Source: Paramacrobiotus metropolitanus (taxonomy: Eukaryota > Tardigrada > Eutardigrada > Parachela > Macrobiotidae). From it: a stretch of DNA of 64,000 nucleotides. The stretch spans positions 992,001-1,056,000 of the forward strand of contig NW_026570244.1 in assembly GCF_019649055.1 (NCBI RefSeq). The letters run 5' to 3'. The notes under the pieces were generated by a model. It searched no databases, was not told the origin of the DNA, and saw nothing but the letters and a program-made list of their open reading frames with translations. The position numbers and the translations under genes were made by a program. Shown here piece after piece: positions 1 through 12,153 of this stretch (positions are counted from its first letter, which is position 1; every line of letters starts with the position of its first letter).

Positions 1-1293
1 AACGTTTCTTGGTGCACCATTAACCGATGAGGCTATAACTCACCTTCTGCAACAGAAAATTGCTTCCTTGAAACTTTTTACAGAACGTTTGCGAATACTA
101 AATGCCCATCACGGATTTTACCTGTTGCGGAACTGCCTGTCCATTCCGAAGCTCATGTATACACTGCGCTGCAGCCCATGTTGGAAAGTGCCGGCGCTGC
201 TGGATGAGTTTGACGGTCATGTTAAAGAAGCCTTGGAAGAAATCACCAATACCAAACTGGACGGACTTGTGTATACGCAGGCTACGCTACCCGTTGCCAA
301 AGGGGGTTTGGGTGTTCGACGAGCGAAAGCATTGGCTCCTTCTGCCAATTTGGCTTCCATGTTTGCGACTCGTCAGTTAACATCTCAGATCTTTCAAGGC
401 AGCAGCGAGCAGCTGGTCAGCGATGCGTGTGAACACTGGAAACTGGAGTCCGCATGTGATGAGTTACCGTTAGATTTGGCTCGTGTTCATCAGTGTGTAT
501 GGGATAATGCCGTCATACAGAAGGATGTTGATGTTTTGTGGAATAATGTTGGCGGCAATAAGCGAGCTGAAGCACGTATGAGAGCAGTTAGCACAAAATA
601 CGCCGGAGCCTGGCTCAATGCTCTTCCCGCGAAAGTTTTCGGCAACTTCCTGGATGATCAGACTTTCCGCATTTCTGTTGGCCTGTGGCTTGGTGCTAAG
701 ATCGTGGAGCAGCATTCGTGTGCGAGATGTGGTAAAGAGGTCGCGGAAAACGGATACCATGGGCTAGCGTGCAAGAAGTGCATCGGGAGAAGGAACGTCA
801 TAACGGCATTAACGATATCATATTGCGAGCACTATGTAATGCCGGCATTGAGTCATACCCGGAGCCCATTGGCTTTTTGCGCGAAAACGGAAAACGTCCG
901 GATGGAGCTACGCGTTGGAAGTGGTACCGCGGGCAGCCATTAGTATGGGACGTTACTTGCAGAGACACGATGGCGGATTCATACATCGACGCGACCTCAA
1001 AGTGTGCTGGCGCTGCCGCCGAACTGGCATGCCGGGAGAAGATTGGAAAATACAAGTCGCTTACTGATCGCTGTAATTTTGTCGCCTTTGCATGTGAGAC
1101 TTTTGGCACTTGGTGTGAGACCGGCATTGTAACGTTAAAGGAGATCGGTAAGAAGTTGTTTTTAAGGACGGGTGAGAGTCGCTCTACTTGTTTTCTGTTT
1201 CAGCGTTTAAGTTTGGAGATTATGCGTGGTAATGCAATGAGTGTATTGTGCACGGTCCCTTCCCATGTTAATTGGGACAAATTCTTCATTTGA
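1..1293 (+). mobile_element. Non-LTR retrotransposon 3' part (RT C-terminus plus endonuclease-like domain), frameshifted
   Basis: This is the C-terminal part of a retroelement polyprotein, open at the left window edge. The first frame (to about 795) carries the post-RT region and a zinc-binding motif CARC...H-x3-C at about 717-775. The reading then moves by one base near 790-800 into a second frame that holds RPDG, WDVTC and the DSYID...AGAAAE stretch and ends at the stop at 1291-1293. A cysteine/histidine knuckle followed by PDG...WDVT resembles the restriction-like endonuclease domain that follows RT in R2-type site-specific LINEs; that assignment is from family knowledge. The frameshift makes this copy non-functional. 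The last 30 coding bases and the following 30 recur at 17.75 kb, which marks them as the true element 3' end. The element meets the decayed F-box-like family copy tail to tail at about 1290. Confidence 0.75.
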
Positions 1294-3504
1294 TCATGTT
1301 TGTTGAGCGAAGCTCGCCTTGCACATATTGAGAAATTAAAATAATTAACATAGTCGCTATTTGATCCTTGTTGAGCGTGTCCTCGGTTTGAGTAACAATA
1401 ATGAATGTGCACTCGTGCAATCCAACTCTAACATGAAATCGACAATTGCGATCCGAAATCGACATACGACTATTCGGACGGTGGCCGTAATAACAGTGGC
1501 GAAACGAAAGGATGATACGGTAGATATCAGCCGCTTCCTGAAAAACGGACTCCGCATTGGGAAAGGGGATGACGTATTTTGTGTACGTCAGTGTGGTGCT
1601 TCCATCTGGAGCATCCATCTCCCTGGACGGCAGCTGCGCGACTACTTGACACCGGTCCACCACTTGGACGCAGGCGCTGGCAGTGGTGTAGAGGCCGTCA
1701 ACTCCAGAACTCTCTGGCCTCACAAACCACAGGCCGCACACTGTAAAAATAAGCATATACTGCACCTCATGGGGCCGAAGCCAGTGTTAGTCTGGGCCGT
1801 CTACTCTCTACTCTTCCCGTACGGTTCGGGCCGGCATCTAGCTTTTCCGGACCGATCCCGGTAAAAAGAGGCTTAAATAGAGACGGAGAGAAAGAGATGA
1901 TCGAGTTGATATACGCTCCAAACCTATACAACGTTACGTACCGCTGTCAGCGGTAAATAAATCATGGAGTTAATGCAGTCTCCTGGTGCATTTGTTTCGT
2001 TTGCGCTGCTTGCAAACCAGATAGATGTACGTTAACTGGTGATGAACATCCTTTTGAATTCACGAAACGTTCACGGTAGTTACGAGTTAACGCAAGTAAA
2101 ATTAGCAGACGAAATCTGGTACCGTGAAGTGCTGGCGAGAATGCGTGTGGCAAGAACTTGAAAAACCTCAACGCGGCCTAAATAAATTCTCCTATTGAAA
2201 AAATAGGAAATGGCTATTGTCACCCCCCTGCACCCCTTTTGACTACTGTCTACTGTCACCCTTTTTTTTAACTGAAATAAACACCCTATTGTCACTCATC
2301 ACCACACGCCCTTTCAGCTATTGCCACCAGCGGCTCTTTTTCAATTCTGTTCCTGCCACCACCGGCAGAAAAAAATCGCCAAGCAAACCTTATTGGCACT
2401 TAATGGATCACTAAAATGCGGCCTTATTTTTCTGATTTTGAACTTAGCATCTTCGGGATTTCATTTGTTGAGCTCCGCAGCAAATGCGATCGCACAAAAG
2501 TCCACAATTACGACAATCCCTTCGTTGCTACACCCGCGGAAACTAAATTCCGGTGTCCTCGCTCGCTTCCGGTTAATCTCGAGGCTTTCTTAATCAGTGG
2601 TGCCGATAGAACTGGTACCGAGAGTTTCGCCGGCAACGCAGAATCATAAACAAACGGCTAACCATTATAAGGCCTCGTCCCGAATTCAAAGCGAATCTCG
2701 TTGCGATGCAGCAACTCCACCTCGCGAGATGGCTTCGCGTACCGTATCTGTAGGCGTGGCCACTGCATACAGCCACCAGTTGGTATGACACTTTACAAAC
2801 AGCATTATAAAATCGATTATTATAGGTAGTACCTAATGTTTACCGGCACTTAAATTTGATGATGTACGGTACGAGAAACAGCTCTATGCTACTGATTCGG
2901 TGATTCCTAGCCACTTACAACTAACACCATCCAGTAAAGCTGCCGGCCGAAACCGAAACGGCCCGTCCATTTCGTCGCGTAACGCCACCAACACCTGCGT
3001 ATTTCTCCACTCAGTTGCGGACCAGTTGTCAGTAAGAAACGGAAGAGGCCAAATGAACCAGGCTTGAATCCAACGTGCAGTCGTTTTCGTGGAGTCGAAT
3101 TCAATGTAGGCGCAGCTCCCGTCTGCCGAAATATCCTACAATGTTACAGTACTTTATTCCTAAACCGTTAGCAGGAACTCGCACATCTTGACAAAGTTAA
3201 CCGTGCATCAGCACGATGCTTGAAGGTTTTTTGGCTTTAGCCTTTCCAACATGTTCTACAAGCCTTAAATCATTCAGCTTGTCTGCATGTGCAGCTTGCC
3301 GAAAGCCGACGTCGTTAATGTATCCGTGCGTACGAACATTATACGATACTGAATTGACTACTGCGAATGCTGCCAACATGCCTGCATATATCCTAACCAC
3401 CAGGAGCCGGACTGGGTCCTTACAGCAACGGTGTTCTGATAGCTGAACTTATCGATACCACGCAACACCCGTCGAAATGGGGGAAGACTTGCCGGAACTT
3501 CCAT
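1286..3504 (-). pseudogene. F-box-like family, copy 1 (truncated; N-terminal domains A and B only)
   Basis: First of four related copies in the window. On the minus strand an ATG at 3504 opens domain A: exon 3504-3382 carries LPPFRRVL, QNTVAV and SGSWWLGYMQ. It continues after a possible GC-AG intron in exon 3135-2919 (DISADGSCAYIEF, then VALRDEMDGPFRFRPA). A GTAAGT donor in phase 1 leads over a 1.18 kb intron to domain B, exon from 1740 (CVQVVD...LTYTKYVIPFP). The same blocks in the same order occur at 37.2-36.4 and 60.1-59.1 kb. The F-box-like and C-terminal exons present in the other two copies are absent: the retrotransposon end at 1293 lies where they should begin, so this copy is probably truncated by that insertion, unless they lie beyond the window edge. 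Function unknown. Domain A, with its WWLGYIQD-type core and following aromatic WLP motif, could be a Tudor/SH3-like barrel (inference). Confidence 0.65.
2195..2340 (+). repeat. Array of short GGCTATTGTCACC-like repeats
   Basis: Within the long intron of family copy 1 the plus strand shows GGCTATTGTCACC, CTACTGTCACCC, CCTATTGTCACTC and GCTATTGCCACC in about 140 bases. The start, AATAGGAAATGGCTATT, is shared with 6331. This looks like one end of a DNA element related to the one at 6.33-7.04 kb. Confidence 0.4.
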
Positions 3505-4014
3505 GCTGATCTACAGCAAACCAACACACAGTATTAAAATTAACATTACAGATAGTAACAATTTCCTACAAGTTAAGCAGATAAAAAGCCGAGTACGGAT
3601 GAACGACCTTTGCCACGTGGCACCTGTATGCCATAAAACTTTAAATATTAATAGTTTATGAAGCACAAGTAACAACGGACACTACCGCGCGTCCGATCAC
3701 TGCGGCCGGGTTTCATTTCGGTCACATACAATTTCTTCGGCCCACGGTTCAACGCTCATTTCATCTTATGCTCACTTCGGCCAGCATTCAATTTGGCCAC
3801 CGCTTGCGTCGGCTTTTACGTTTGTTTGTTAAGTTTTCTTCGGTTCTTTTTGCTAGGTCTTTTGGTTTTCATAGGTTTTCAACGGTTTTTGTAAAATACA
3901 GGGTTTCCCACACTTTTTAACATACACACCTCTGCAACATTCACAAAGCTTGGAACGGAAGGTGTGTTATAGAGAAGTTTCACTGTAGTGCGGAAAGAGG
4001 GCAGCCGTTTGTTT
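3505..4014. other. Intergenic, nothing recognised
   Basis: AT-rich sequence between family copy 1 and the protease relic. I see no exon, RNA gene or clear repeat. Confidence 0.5.
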
Positions 4015-4400
4015 ATGGCACTGCGCTGCCCACGGTCATCTTTGTCGGCCCCACTGAATCATTGATTAAGAAAGTGTTGAGATCAACCGGGAGTGAGAAC
4101 ATCGGGATTTTGTTTCCGCGCGTGCAGCAGCAAAGGGATGGTCATAATTCTGGACTTTTCGCGATCGCATTCACTGCGGAACTCATTAGCAAAAAAAATG
4201 GAGAAGATGTCAAGTTTAATGTCCCATTGCAACATGCTACGTGCGTTAGAATCGCATCAACGGCGCGAAGGTCCATACGCTATTGCGGAATCGAACCCCC
4301 CCCCCCCACCGGGGCAGGAGAAGCCTCAAAAAACAAGCTGTTGCCATTGGCCCCCATTGACGGACGTAGACTAATGCGGAACAATAGAGGCAGACCGCGT
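4015..4400 (+). pseudogene. Relic of transposon-associated Ulp1/C48-like cysteine protease
   Basis: The translated plus strand reads VIFVGPTESLIKKVL, then FPRVQQQRDG, then SGLFAIAF and, after a frame change, a MR-HL-like stretch. Many invertebrate transposons carry an Ulp1-like (C48) domain with the signature VQQQ-x-G-x-DCG-x-FAIAF, where the Cys is the nucleophile. Here the catalytic position reads N-S-G, so Asp and Cys are both lost. A twelve-cytosine run (about 4296-4307) and the frame change add to the decay. No intact protein can be made. Assignment rests on motif similarity over about 60 residues only. Confidence 0.5.
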
Positions 4401-4511
4401 CCTTCGGCATCGCTTCACTAACAAATAAAGAAAAATTGTGGAAAATCGCAAACAAGTAAAATCAATCAAGCTGGCGATTAGCGTCATCTGATCTGCAGGA
4501 TCTGCATTATT

Positions 4512-4592
4512 CTGGATTTTCTGTTTATTGTTATTTTCTGTTTATTGTTTATTGTTTTCTGTTTATTGTTATTTTCTGTTTATTGTTTATTG
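4512..4592 (+). repeat. Tandem repeat, TTTTCTGTTTATTG units
   Basis: About 75 bases of imperfect tandem copies of CTGTTTATTG and CTGTTTATTGTTATTTT. Confidence 0.7.
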
Positions 4593-6329
4593 GATTTATT
4601 AGGATTCTTAGGTTTTTCAGAATTCTTAGTTGTCTTTGGTTTTCTAAGGTTGTGTAGGACTGTTTACAAGAACAGTTGAATACTAACCATCTGTGCCAGG
4701 GGCCCAGGGCCCAGAATTTTCGTTCTCCGCGGCTAACTTGTCTTCCCCTTCATCCAATCTTCACAGAATAAAGGGCGTAAGATGTCTCTCAATGTCAAAA
4801 TTTCCGTATATATATTATTCCTGAAGTCCAGTGGTCATTTGAAACTTTGCTGCCATGTATGCCGTAGACTTTAAATGAACTGATTCCATGATTTGACTGC
4901 ACAGTACAGTACCTTTGGACTTCACCACAGATTTCAGTTCCGTACTTGCAGTATTCTGTACTGTTAGTGCGAATGCTCATTAAATTAGCCCTGATTACAT
5001 TATTAATTTTTTGTTGTATTCTGGATTATTTACTGTTAGTTAGCATTTCGACTACAATGGTAACAAATGCTGTAACAGAATCCAAGCAGCTATTTTTAAT
5101 GAAGCAAAATGCACCTAATCGATGCGGTATTTTTCCCCCAATAAAACGGTTATAAAAGTCGCAGTGCTGTTGTGAGCCAATATTCATCCGTGCTCAGCTT
5201 GTTTATTAATAAATGAGTTCAACAACTCAGTAACACACACATTCGGGTAAACTGTGACGACTTCTATGGCTATAATTTCGCACAGGGATTTAAAGTGCAT
5301 TAATTAAAGTAGTAGTACAATAAAGAGCAGGACCGACTCTGTAACTTGTAATACAGAGTCGCTCTTGTAAAGAGCCACCTTGGAACGCGGTGCTAGCATT
5401 CGGTTTAGCTGCATATCGCTAGAAAGCACCAGGAAACTGGGTGCGCGAGTGTTCGTTTTCCCGTTCAAATGGCGTTTTTCCCCACAGGCCACAGGTACTA
5501 AAATACTTCAGTTCTCAGCTTGTGCGCGGTACCAAATACGCCTGTTCTCCAGTGTCACCGTACTGACAGAATCACAGAGATCGTGTAGTTCTTGGCCAAC
5601 CACTGTACTAGTAACTTGAGTACTCGGAGTCGGATGATATGTAAATGCAGATATATATATTGTACAACAATATTACAGAAGTTGGCTTAGGAATGTAGGC
5701 ACTGCTACTTCTGTATAAACTATTCATTATAATAAAATGCGGATATTTTTCCTTGTCTACCACCACCAACTCACCCAGAACAATATCCTTCTAATTCGCT
5801 GTGGAAAAAGATGATGCTAAGGGTCTGTTTCCGTAGAACCAAAAAATCTTGAATACGAAATAAACCTATTCGGTGCATCGGTACCTCGTTACGAAAACAG
5901 TACAACAATACATTGTAAACTGATACTCGAAAAAAGGACAAGGACCACTGCAAAACACGAAGTACAAGAAAGCACTTATAACTCTAGAGATCTAATGTTT
6001 CAAAAACCTAAGAAAACTGATTTAAAATAATATAAATGGCTGCACGAATGCATCCTGAAGGATACGACTACAGTTTTAATGCTACTACAGTATCGTACGC
6101 TGTACGCAACACGCATGCAAGTAGAGGCAAGTGGCACACGCAAAGACAAGGCGGAAACCTACAGTAAAATCTATTTACAGCGAGTTACAATAAGCCTCCC
6201 GCGGGGGTTGCCCCTTATACAGACCTCCCACGGCTCCCAGTGGTTTTAAATACTACCGTAAGTGCTACGATCTGCATTGGCATCTTTGGTAACATCGGAG
6301 AAAATACCAGTGTTACTGGTACGATTTAT
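4593..6329. other. Intergenic, nothing recognised
   Basis: About 1.7 kb of AT-rich sequence with only short, stop-limited frames. No motif or RNA gene seen. Confidence 0.5.
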
Positions 6330-7036
6330 AATAGGAAATGGCTATTCTCAGTTTCTCACCACCCATACACCACGTATGGATATTCGCACCACCTTTATTT
6401 AAATATTTTTGCACCACCTTTGGCTACTCCCACCCCTTTACGGCTTTTCTGCGTTCGGCCACATCCCATCGAATCATCCTGCTTTTCGATCGAATCCCAT
6501 ATACGTACTTGTATGTATTTCTTAATAATTTGTTACATTTAATATTACAATTACACTACACTAACGAACACTACACTGGAAAAATTTTTCTTAAGATTTA
6601 CTCTGCCGTTCTCTTTGAAATTAAATTGTAATAATTATGATCAAACATTAAGCGTTGCCTGCGTTGGTGAACTTCCAATATCGGTATTATGGCATCCGCG
6701 TCCTTATAATTATGCACTGTACAGTTGCGAGCCAAAAACATTCAAACTAAACTTGGCACTATGACGGTAGTCGGTGACTACCCTGTTCGTATTGCAGTGC
6801 TGCCAGAAAAAAATCAAAAAGACTTACACCTAGAAGAACAACTGGTGCCAGTGTCAAAAGTTGTTTTTTAAAACTATGCAATAAAAGAACATTTCCAATG
6901 AAGTGGTAGGAATAGTCAAAAGATGGTGTCAGGCTGTCAGGTGCCATTTTAAAAAGGTAGTGGGAATAGCCTAAAGGTGGTTAAAGGAGTGAGAATTGCC
7001 AAATGGTGGTGCGAGGTGGTGGGAATAGCCAGTGAA
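6330..7036. mobile_element. Putative non-autonomous DNA element with inverted subterminal repeat arrays
   Basis: The left end has plus-orientation motifs: GGCTATTCTC...CACCACC at about 6341 and GGCTACTCCCACCCC at about 6420. The right end has their reverse complements: GGTAGGAATAGTC at 6905, GGTAGTGGGAATAGCC at about 6957 and GGTGGTGGGAATAGCC at 7015-7030. Short motifs repeated in opposite orientation at the two ends are typical of the subterminal regions of cut-and-paste elements. No transposase frame lies between them, and I could not fix terminal inverted repeats or a target-site duplication. Confidence 0.4.
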
Positions 7037-7139
7037 CACCCTTAACAATAACTAGCGGTGGTTGTCACCAACACCAATGCAAAGCGCTTAACTCAAAAGT
7101 GGGAAATGGTATATGGATTTGTGGAAGTGGAACAGTGGT

Positions 7140-7500
7140 ACGTTATTGTCCTGCACGTAATGGCCACTGGAAGACACGCTCGCCACGGCGGGTTGAACAG
7201 TACAGTATACCGTTCTTGGGTTTCTGCGGGTATCCCAGCGAATCTCTCACCCTGCGGTACATCCCATACTTCCGATCGTCGCCCGGACGGACGCGCCACA
7301 TTTACATGGAAACGCGGCATGGGCTTAGCATGGTAGGTGACCTCACTGCCCTGTGAGGGCACTGTCGCGCCCAGTGTCACAATAAGTTCACTTCCGCTAC
7401 CGCGGGTTCTGCCGCTGCCCAGGCCGAAGACAAGAAAGCCAGACGTATCTCCAAGGCAGATACATTTTGCCCCACTATTAAAATAAGCCACTATCAATAA
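7140..7500 (+). mobile_element. Retrotransposon relic, endonuclease-like domain
   Basis: Plus-strand frames carry NSTVYRSWVSAGIPANL, RRPDG and KRGMGLAW, then after frame breaks SAAAQAEDKKAR...FCPTIK. These align with the PDG...WDVT and AGAAAE regions of the element at 1-1293 and, more closely, with the reverse complement of 33.0-33.27 kb. The WDVTC core is destroyed by an indel around 7335. Confidence 0.65.
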
Positions 7501-7808
7501 ACCAATAAGAGAAATTTGACTTGTGCGCAGGGAGCAAGTACAATGCAACTGCAGTGTGTCGCTATGAAGTATCTATATATATTTGTGATTTGTTTACAGT
7601 TGTAGCTTGTAACTACCTTTGTTTTGTTGCAGAACTTGATTAATGTGGCTGGCTTGTGCTAACTAACGCCAGTCGTGCCAAACGGACGCAGTTTTGTACA
7701 GTTTTTTGTTTACGAGTAATAAAAGTATTTTTTAACTGAATTTATCGTTGTATATTAATATTCGAAAAGGAAGCCGAAACAGAAATGAGCGAAAAACACA
7801 TCATTCAA

Positions 7809-7880
7809 GAGACTCGTTATGCTACAGCTAGTACGTCTGTGTTGGCGTAAGACAGTGGGTTCGAGCCTTACCAAGTCTCC
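7809..7880 (+). ncRNA. tRNA-like sequence (pseudo-tRNA or SINE head)
   Basis: A 72-base segment has acceptor-like ends GAGACT...AGTCTC (six pairs) and a T-arm-like GTGGG-TTCGAGC-CTTAC. A weak GTCT/AGAC anticodon-arm stem has an oversized loop, and the D-arm is poor. It is not a functional tRNA. A tRNA-derived element is the most likely reading. Confidence 0.3.
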
Positions 7881-10800
7881 TTGTAGCCGGGATGCGCGAA
7901 GGGTGTGTCTAGCGCCGTCTACGTTGTGGTGCCCGACGGTAGTGACCCTTACACAGTTGCCCTGCGTCCCGTAATCCGACTATGAACGGGACATGCTGCT
8001 CTCCATGCAAATGCAGCGCTTTCACTGAAAGCCGGGTTGTGGGCCATCCGGCGCATCTATCTGTACTCTGTAGCGTATATGGAGTGCAATTTATAAGACG
8101 CTAGATAGTCTGCTTCTGATGAAGCTTTTATTAGTTATTAGACAAATACTGAAGTGGCGCGGTACATGGATCCGCTCAGCTGTGGCTGCACCATGCCGAG
8201 AACACAAAACACAGACGAGGCAGTCAACTCGGAACCCGGAATTAACTGAGGAAAACCCCGATAGGGAAGACGAAGCGAATTCCGTTTGACCGTCGCATAC
8301 ACACCATGCCACTGGGACGTACGGGAAGCAAGCTTGGCATGGGACTCGGGCCGCCATATTAACGATAATGTTAACGTTAAGGTTTACCTGTCAATGATTC
8401 AAGACCATATGGCCGGCCGTGACGTCGACGCGGGACCGAATTCGAAACGAAATCAAATGAAGCGATGGCCGCGGTATAGTGGAAAAGGGGCCAAGCTGTC
8501 CAGTGCCTCGTACGCAGTGCCGGCTTTACGTTTCGGAGAATTCGACTCGTAACTGCTGAGTGTGCGAACTGAACACCGGGAAGAGCCAGAGGCATCCGAA
8601 CTAAAGGTATCGAACCAACACACACGGCAGCGTGGTTGTGCGGTGCTCTAGTGCCAGCAGCTGCTGCTTCCTTTGACACTTATCTGTACCAAGAACGCGT
8701 TACCGGCCCCTCTCCAAAAATTTCATCTTCTGCACAGTAACAACAATAGAGTATACTTAAGAATACGCTATCGCGAGGTTTATAATGTGTTTCAGTGTTC
8801 CCTTTTAACCCGTTTTTGTTCCTGAAGCTGCTTTGTAAACTACAGGCGGTAGTTAACTTTGATTTTTGAGAGTAAACCTGTATGTACTAATACCTGTATT
8901 TCCATTATTTTCAGTTTCTACGTGCTATCTGTTTTTAGTACAAATACTGCTATCATGAAAACCGAAGGAAGAAAGACTTACATGCAGATCTACATACCGG
9001 TGTCTCTGAAAACATGAATTAACTGCCATCTACAAACCCGTTGCAGAAACGGGTATGAAGGTGCTACTGGTGCCCTGTCATCCTGCAAAAAATCCAATTT
9101 TTCTGTCACAGGGAGTCGGTGGCGCTGTCCTGTTTCGGCTAGAAGTATACTTTACTGTATATGATATATACTAATTAAGCAGTGGTCAAATCGATCGGTG
9201 TTCTAAACATGACATGATTATTCTTGAAAACCGTCAACTAGCGCTGAACGCCACAGAAACCGATTGATTGCGGCTTGCGGGTGGAGACGAGAGCGGGGAA
9301 TGAGGAAGAGCAGGAAGATGACTAAACCACCGATATACGGTTGTCAGTGCATGCAGCGTTTATGAAGCGATGTGCACCATTAAATGATGTAAGTTGATAG
9401 CCAGGTCATGCTGCGTCTAAAAGCGGCAATGTATTGCGGCGTTTGATGGAGTAACCGAGGAGGAAAGAATCAAAGTCGGGGCTTGTGCGTTGCTGTAAAG
9501 CGTGCGATTAGCGAGTCAAGTCGGGACCACCCAGGGAAGGAAGATGATCGGCTGCACTGTGCCGGAACGGGTTAACTGAATTTACAGTATCTGGTTGTAA
9601 GCGCGTTGCCGAGGGTGTTGTTGCATTGCGGCGGGTTAAGTTGTGTGCAGTATTAAAGGCGCTGCTAGTGGTCAGCGGCCAGTGGCAGTCGTAAGGCGTT
9701 CGCTTAATTACAAGCAGCGATGCACGCCGGCACTGAACCACACAAACCAACGTGTATATGCTGGCGAATTGGCAATGCTGCCAAACGCCAATCAACCTGC
9801 GGCGTCCCTCCAGCGACGATCGCAGCCGGGGTCCGCTTAGATTCCCATCCTATCCGCTGCGAAGAATCTGATGCGAAGCGATCCGGTCGGTTACAGTTGG
9901 CAAATTGCAAATACCTCCAGCGCGCCAATCCATCTCCTTACAACTGCTTTCTTCATTTAACTGGCCCCTCATTTCCCTGCGGTGGTTGCGGTGATTTGTA
10001 ATCGTCAAAAGGCAATTAACACGACTGCTCTCTTGTCATTCCACCGCAAATTAAATGCATGCCCATGTCTTTAGTGTCCTTTTACACACTTAAGTACGGT
10101 ACTATACATATACTGCAGAATAATAATTATTAATAATTACTGTACATACTCATCATGGTTGCCTGCACTCGCACAATCGTACAATATAAGAAAATTGTGC
10201 TACTTAATATTATTATGATTTATATTGTACAGGTATGTACACTACCGCTGGCGCTGTTCATTGTTATGTTTGTCGTATTAAATGCTTAACGATAGCTTTT
10301 CTGTTAGTTTGTTAATTACCGCCTAGCGGTGGTACTGTATGTAATAAACTGTATTAATGTGTTGATGGTAGTTCAGACTTCAGAGAAAGCATTATCTCGT
10401 CATATTGAATAACTCATTAGGTGAGCAATAACTGAATAATTAATCGATGCAATTAACAGCCAACACTGGCAAGTAACTATCTAAAACGGAAATTACAGCT
10501 GCAATTAACATGTTTTCGTAAAAAAAATATGCTTGAGTGGTTTGTATTATTACCGCCGATCTGCTCTCGTCCGGCAAACCCGTTCCTTCCCGTTAAAGGG
10601 CAGGGGAAGCGGAAGCGAACTGCAGCCAGCCTGTGTAGGCTGGAATGTCGGTGCGCCGGCAGCTGCCGCTGCCAAGACTCGACAATTTTATTATTAATCA
10701 TGCTGGCTGGTCCATCACCGGTACATGTACATCTGTATCCTGATCCACACGCTACTACTACGGAGTACGCACTACCCGGCAAAGTGCGCCCGGCTTCCGG

Positions 10801-12153
10801 GGTACTCCTGCCGCCTCCACCGTCGACATCGACATCGGCCGGACCGGCATTTGTGGGGTCTTGCCCAATGTTCTGCATGGCACAAATAGGGTACATTTCG
10901 GCGTCAGCGTTAACAGTTTAGCTTACAACCGGATCATTAGCTTACATCCAGTCTGCATCGCAGTCTCAGCGTGGTGTAGTATTCGGCATTCGACATGTAT
11001 TCGGTACTTACGTGCAGCGCAGTCTTTGTACAAACGAATAAATAGCTAATGAAGGTACAACTGCTCGCTAATGCTAATAGCTGAAGGCGCTTTAAGCATT
11101 CCTACGGCGTTCTGATGGCAGCGTAAAAACTAAATGTGAAATTAATAAATGTCAGTGATCGGGCTGATGTTGTTATAGCTGTAATAATGCTGTACTGTAT
11201 AACACAGTCTATATTCCGGTACGCGCTGTAGAACATGTTTGGTGGGCGCATGATGAACTATCATCATATCTGGCTGTCAGAAGAATCATTTCCAATTCTG
11301 ACGGCGAAATTATACGGCCAGCTTGCGACTTGCCGCAATATCCATCAATTACCACCGCCAACATAATGCCATCCACCATAATAACACCGTGTACATGTTC
11401 CGCCTGCCATCATACCACGGCCACAAAAACACAACTATTGCATCGCGTACGTACCGAAACTGCAAGTACGGTACCTACCGCAACGACACCGTATTAATTT
11501 TCCACTGTAGCAATTTGACAGCTCTGTAATCCGCGCTGCCGCCGCCAGCAGCCAACGAAGCCGGCTGAAAATAGCCATCGCAACGGCAGCGACCAATCAG
11601 CGTCGTCCGCACGGCGCTGTACGTCCTGCGGAGTGCGGACTGTTTACCGCGCTCTGATTGGTCAGCACATAGACCGCACTGCCCGGCATCGGTATTTGGA
11701 GAAAAATATGTCTGTATTGTATCCACATAACGAAATAACGATATCGTTGCCGGCCCGCTTTTATGGTGCTGTGTACAAGCGATAATTATGCTATTTGGCT
11801 GCATAATAGAGATATGTACACAGGGAGCGCTTTGAGAAGCAAACAGCCACGGCGAATTAGGCTAGTGTGAGTGGCTCGAAGAAAAGCTTATTAGTTGCCT
11901 TATTTCGACAGGCGCGGCCGCATTCACTCGCTTACGAGCTGCAAAAAAGACGTCAAGTCAAATCGCTCGCTGATCAGTGTAGTGCTGCGTTACGATATTA
12001 TTCGCTGCCGTTGATTACCCAACGCCGCCGCATGACATCCTTATCAGACAACCAACTGTCCTCCATTCATCCCAACGTTGTTGCGTGACCTTTTCTTTTT
12101 ACTGAACCTTCCTATTTTTGTTTTTTTCTTAACGGCTTAATCACTGGGCAGAA
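7881..12153. other. Intergenic, 5' of engrailed; no further gene recognised
   Basis: About 4.3 kb without convincing exons. Frames at 10.5-10.9 kb are open by chance in GC-rich DNA. TAAT-core-rich stretches occur at 10.1-10.5 kb. A GTGACCTTT lies at 12085-12093, about 60 bases before the engrailed start. This is where distal regulatory DNA of engrailed might be expected, but nothing proves it. Confidence 0.4.

Noticed and set aside
10477-10921. Overlapping open frames of 130-139 codons
   Set aside because: No signal peptide, domain or splice-compatible neighbour; both strands open equally.
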